Shown here in pieces: positions 59,860 through 64,000 of a DNA stretch of 64,000 bases. This DNA is from Datisca glomerata. Lineage: Eukaryota > Streptophyta > Magnoliopsida > Cucurbitales > Datiscaceae. A program made the translations under genes and the position numbers. A model generated the notes under the pieces. That model searched no databases. It was not told the origin of the DNA and worked only from the letters and a program-made list of their open reading frames with translations. The stretch covers positions 3,088,077-3,152,076 of the forward strand of contig QANY01008042.1 of NCBI GenBank assembly GCA_003255025.1, in the 5' to 3' direction. Each line of letters starts with the position of its first letter. Position 1 is the stretch's first letter.

Positions 59860-60520
59860 CCGTTTGGGGGGAGTTGACACCTACACTTGAGGATGTATAT
59901 TTCATGTTTACCCTCCCTTTCTTCAGAGATCATGATATTACTTCAGCTGAGCTCAAGCCTGACGTCAAACCCATAACGAATATCTTTCTGAGTGGTCTTT
60001 CTAAATCTTACAAGAAGCCTACTACATGGAAGTATGGCAATAGGGTGAACTTCTATGGTTTGGTATCTCATTTCTTCAAAGATACCACTACTTTGACTAA
60101 GAAGTAAAAGCTGTGGGAGTTACAAACATGTCCATACTTTGGGAGCGAGATGAGGTGGAACCAGATACCTTCATTGCATGGTGGATGTCACGATACATTA
60201 TTCACGCTAACGTCACTACCAATTATGTTCATTGTATTGTTACTGTACCATGTTGCTGTGAACCATCATTGGATTATCTAACTTCATCATTCTATGTGTT
60301 TGCGTCATTTTGTTGATTCTTACTTCAAATCGAACATGTGTTTATTTCAATGTCAAAGCGTTTTTCTTCAAGATGATGAATAGTCTGACAGCAGCTAGAC
60401 AAAAAGTCACTTTAGCTCCTACAATCTTGGGCAATTTGCATTACCTCCTTGACCAAGTTCAACTTATATGGAGTTTGATTAGCCCCCTCGAGTGTGGTCA
60501 TGAAGTTGTTTAATGACGCT
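59860..60520 (+). pseudogene. Plant mobile domain (PMD) remnant
   Basis: The translation at 59874-60107 begins with LTPTLEDVYFMFTLPFFRDH, matching the signature start of the aminotransferase-like plant mobile domain (TPTLEDV..L.GLP). After a stop, a second frame (60113-60316) gives EPDTFIAWWMSRYIIHANVT, matching the later F.A.W.SRY/F block of the same domain, and a third frame to about 60513 may be its tail. PMD proteins are known as host genes (MAIN/MAIL family) and as cargo of gypsy and Mutator-like transposons. Here stops break the frame, so no protein is expected. Confidence 0.65.
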
Positions 60521-61369
60521 TAGAGCAGTCGACTTTCCAACAAGCATTGACAATTTTGGGTACTTTAAGCATCATTCTTACATATAAGAGTTTTCTAGTT
60601 ATGTGTTGGAGAACAAGTGATATGTGTTTGGTAGGGACATCAACCTTAGTGGAAATTGAAAAGTAGTATCAGTATGGTGGGAAGAGCAAATCACAATGGT
60701 TATTTTGACCCAATCAACACATCGTGTCATAGCTGAACTTGGGCAGTAATATTTTTTTATAGTACTTGTTATCGGTGTAATATAGTTGCTTGCCAATTCT
60801 GTTTCGATCAAGGAGTCCAAAAGCATCTCAACTTTCTGCACTATCCTAAATCGTGAAGACCTATTGGAGAATTTTGTCGGTAAAGTGGCAATCCTTCATT
60901 GATTCAGCATAGAAGGCACCATGGGAGATAGACATTTTCAAAAGTGACTTGACCTTGTGCGCCCTGAAATATCCTGATGAAATAGTCAAAGCAAAATAGT
61001 CACAAAAATCCATAAAAAAAAGTGCAACTGAAGATGTATCAGCGAAGCCAGTTGCTAAAGTAGCTACCCATTGACAAATGCAAAGGGGAGGACTTGTCAC
61101 GAGCAATCTGAAGTGAGTCGAGTAGATCAATCATCATGTTGCTTAATTGTATTGTCTCTACTTTTTAAAAAAAAATTGCAGTCTTTTTGAATTTTCTTTG
61201 AATTTTCGGCCTTGTAGTTATCCTCATTTTCTATTATATGAACCATCATTTTGCGCACATCGTTTTGTTTATGCGCACTCTCCCCATTTTTTTAAGATAA
61301 AAGAGAAGTTAAGATAGAGCAATAATATTTTATCAGGTAGGGGAAAGTAACATAGTTTTAATGGCACAT

Positions 61370-62040
61370 GTGATAACATTGAACAATAACATCAGAATAT
61401 ACTATCATGGAATAACGTATGAGCATGAAACTAGGATAGTATGATAAGACATTATCCATAGAAAAAATGTAACATCATGTGATATCATCAAGCAGATGTA
61501 ACTAACATCAAGGAATACCATTAGGGGATAACATCAAATGATAATATCAAGTAATGATTTCATAATAATACTTTATCATGCAGAAGTAAGTAACATCATG
61601 AGATAACATCAAACGATAGTCATTGAATGATAGCATCAAATAACATATGAGCATGTAATTAGGATAACATGATAACACATCACTAGATAAAAGTTAGTAA
61701 CATCATGTAATTACATCAAGTGATAGTCATTAAATGACAATGTAAAAAAAAATGTGAGCATTAAGCTAGGATAACATGATAACATTTCATCAGATAAAAG
61801 TCAGTAACACCATGAGAGAGCACTAAGTGATATAATATTAAATGGTTGCACGAAGAATAACATGTGAACATGAAGCATTAGGTTTAACAAGGAACATCAT
61901 GTGATAACATAATTGGATGAATGATAACACCAATTGGTGGCATAAATGCGATAACATCAAGTTATAGCATGACGTTGGTAATACTTTGGATAAAATCAAG
62001 AGATAACATCAAGGCGTGACATCAACGCGTGAATATTAGT
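61370..62040. repeat. Degenerate ATAACATCA repeat array
   Basis: The words GATAACATCA, ATAACATCAAGTGATA and AACATCATGTGATA recur dozens of times over about 670 bp, at irregular 20-45 bp spacing. It is non-coding and located within the PMD-bearing element. Confidence 0.75.
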
Positions 62041-62470
62041 AATGTTTCATACCTAAGTCACACCATGATAATTTGTGGTTACCTCGTATGTACTCAGAGT
62101 GATAGTTTAGACATGATTTACCACTCGTGATAATTTTATCGTTACCTCAGGTGCATTCAGAGAGATAGTTGAGATACGTTCAATATCAGCTTACACCTCA
62201 TGATAATTTATGGTTACCACTAGTGTACCTGGGAAAGGGAAACATCCATTTAGAAATGAGATACGTCAAATCCTAACCCGCACTTATGATAATTTATCGT
62301 TACCACATGTGTACCTGCTGAAATAAAACATTCATTCTAAATGACATGTGATAGGCACGCTTAGAACTGAGATACGTCCAGTTTTTGCCTACACATCATG
62401 ATACCATGAGTGTACCTGGAGAAGTGAAACATGTGACAAGCACGCTTAGAGGTGAGATACGTCCATTCCC
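62041..62470. repeat. About 90-bp minisatellite, 4-5 diverged units
   Basis: Each unit holds ATGATAATTTATGGTTACC, then TGTACCTGG.GAA.TGAAACA and TTAGA..TGAGATACGTCCA. The GAGATACGTC word lies near 62169, 62262, 62371 and 62455, so the period varies from about 80 to 110 bp through indels. Confidence 0.75.
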
Positions 62471-63224
62471 AACAAATATGTTGATGAGCTTTTCTTAATT
62501 TGTTGGACTAATGACTATTCAAGCGCACATAGTTGTCATAACCATGCATCCTAGATCATCAATACAACACATTATGTGTTACTTTACACAACCCATCTTC
62601 TCATTATACTTGAAAGACCTCTCTTCCTGAGGCATCTTGTAGAAGTTCTCATGAAAAAAATATTGATAAGTGTCGTCACGCGTTCCTTGCACTAGTGGTA
62701 CTTGTATTATGGTAACAAATGAGGTGAGGATAAGAGTGGAGTTGGATAGATTGCTTACATCCTCATTGAGAGTAGTCGTCATGGATTTGGGATGTCGTTG
62801 ATATGGACATGCGTAATGAGGATGTGAGTGGTCTGAGTTGAGACTCATGGTTGTTCCAAGCTTGTTTGCGGCTGATCATTTTCAACTGGATGCAACGTAA
62901 GAGATGCAGGCGAATCTTGTAAGAGAGCACCTTGGGGGAACACGGTAAGAGTGCTCAACATTGTCTAAATTTCATCGTTGGAACCATGGAGATCCCTGTT
63001 GGATATTTGTAATTCCCTCATAGTTTTAGTGTGATCCCTCCCCGATGTAGTGACGACTATAATAGTGGCACCAGACTCCTCTCATTAAAGTAGTCTCGTT
63101 CTTCTCATGGACTGCCAGGTTCGCTACTAATATTGTGTGACCGTCAATCCGAGAGGAAGTACTGGTAGGTCATCTACATCTAGCCATAGTTGTAGTTGTA
63201 ATGATAGATCACTTCCCACATAGT
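62471..63224. other. Interior of the PMD-bearing element, 3' part
   Basis: No coding domain is recognised on either strand. A minus-strand frame at 62579-62848 (89 codons) has no visible family signature. The stretch leads into the right direct repeat. Confidence 0.45.
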
Positions 63225-64000
63225 CGCTAAATGTTCAGGAGCTAAGATGTGTGACCATGACGCCACATGAGTGCTGTTAAAGGTGTGATCCAGTTTTAAT
63301 GAAGATAAATATTGCCTAGGAACATGGAGCTTGAGATTTAAAAGGTGAAGCACGGGCACTTTGAACCAGCTTGTAGAATGTGACAAAATGCTCTTAGAAT
63401 GAGGAACTCAGAGAAAATTCTCCAAGTCCAATAACTGGGGAAATATATGAATCCGAAAGTGTAAAAAATTCCTCGACAATGAGGAGGAAGACCACTATTT
63501 TACTTTATTTATAGAGAGCTTCCAAGCGGGGTCTACTTTAACTAATCCTTTGACTAATTGACAGTGCCCCTATGTAATGACATCTCATCAAGTTCACTAA
63601 GGTGACAACGTCTAGTCATTGCTCACTATAACCATAATCTCTTGGGCCAGGGTGTTTACAACGAAGCTTCTCATGTAGCTGCCTTTCATATAGTGTCTGT
63701 GCACGTGCAGTGATCAAAAGAAGGAAGAACATAGAGAATGCGCCACATTGATGAGATATGCAGAATTCATCCAGGACCCCTCCCGATGTGTCTTAACAAC
63801 TAGGTCCCTTATTAAAATGAGAAGATGACATATCCACGACGTCCAAAGAGGCCATACTGGTGAAGAGATGTCACTATCAATACAATGTAACCTCACCCCA
63901 ATCCTACCAAACCAGAGCCCTCATAAATGTTTCCAGGCAAGAGACAAATTTAAGTCTTTGTCATTGACTTTGTGGTTACAAGGATATAACAAATACATGG
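63225..64000 (+). repeat. Right long direct repeat (probable LTR), cut by the window
   Basis: Aligns colinearly with 58178-58925 up to the last base of the window. Differences include small insertions (for example near 63630-63690), consistent with an old insertion. Confidence 0.65.

Larger units (their letters stand above)
58178..64000 (+). mobile_element. LTR-type element carrying a plant mobile domain, incomplete
   Basis: Two long direct repeats (58178 to beyond 58920, and 63225 to the window end) share blocks such as TAGGAACATGGAGCTTGA, GAACCC/GAATCCGAAAGTG, TGACATCTCA.TAAG and GGTTACAAGGATA, roughly 75% identical by eye. They are about 5 kb apart, as expected for LTRs. Between them lie decayed PMD-type coding sequence and minisatellite arrays, but no recognisable gag, protease, integrase or reverse transcriptase. 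I read it as a non-autonomous, probably gypsy-related element. A TTGGTGCC motif at 59535-59542 could mark the end of the left LTR and primer site, which would make that LTR about 1.35 kb. Strand is assigned from the PMD frame. Confidence 0.6.

Noticed and set aside
61370..62470. CRISPR-like repeat array
   Set aside because: Repeats are degenerate, spacers are not unique, and this is a plant nuclear genome; it is a minisatellite within a retroelement.
62579..62848. Minus-strand frame of 89 codons in the PMD element
   Set aside because: No recognisable motif and no supporting context; such a length is expected by chance in this sequence.

Overview
This window is nuclear DNA of a flowering plant, almost certainly a eudicot. 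It is AT-rich, its genes carry GT-AG introns, and Ty1-copia, Tat/Ogre-like gypsy, CACTA, hAT and Mutator-type elements are abundant. The species cannot be named from sequence alone. There are four host genes, each with a complete exon chain that keeps frame: a Raf-like MAPKKK with an N-terminal PB1 domain (minus strand, 22470-27346, 8 coding exons, 1129 aa), a pentulose-kinase-like FGGY carbohydrate kinase (minus, 31129-37992, 15 exons, 587 aa), a calmodulin-binding protein 60 (plus, 49536-54875, 8 coding exons, 641 aa) and a xyloglucan endotransglucosylase/hydrolase (plus, 56202-57357, 3 exons, 296 aa). They share no pathway or operon-like logic; plant genes are transcribed singly.

Layout. 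1-1312: 3' end of a decayed copia element with its LTR, preceded by a palindrome-rich repeat. 1313-4508: gene-poor, with a TA/CA microsatellite and a 67-bp tandem repeat. 4509-20255: a nested transposon stack. An old copia element (LTRs about 4509-4755 and 20008-20255) contains a 4.4-kb CACTA element between its primer-binding site and gag, a young 4.6-kb copia element in antisense that cuts its gag zinc knuckle (5-bp target duplication AAATA), and a 1.76-kb solo LTR of a Tat/Ogre-like gypsy element in its pol region (target duplication AATCT). 20256-22469: intergenic, with a 143-bp tandem duplication. 22470-28200: Raf-like kinase and 5' leader. 28200-31128: intergenic, with a LINE RNase H relic. 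31129-38230: FGGY kinase, with a hAT MITE in one intron, one GC-AG intron, and a GA/CT microsatellite that begins at the third base of another intron. 38230-40165: featureless AT-rich DNA. 40170-47690: a pair of diverged inverted repeats enclosing a second old copia element. 47828-48099: a Mutator-like MITE with a 9-bp target duplication. 48110-54900: CBP60 promoter, leader and gene. 55950-57500: XTH gene. 58178-64000: an LTR-type element with a decayed plant mobile domain (PMD) and internal minisatellites; its second LTR runs off the window.

I found no rRNA, tRNA or CRISPR loci and no wholly new gene system. The most informative items are the order of nesting, the PMD-bearing element, the splice-site microsatellite, the leader uORF that overlaps the kinase start, and a tRNA-Gly-like relic in one LTR family. 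Exon boundaries come from reading splice signals and protein-family continuity by eye.
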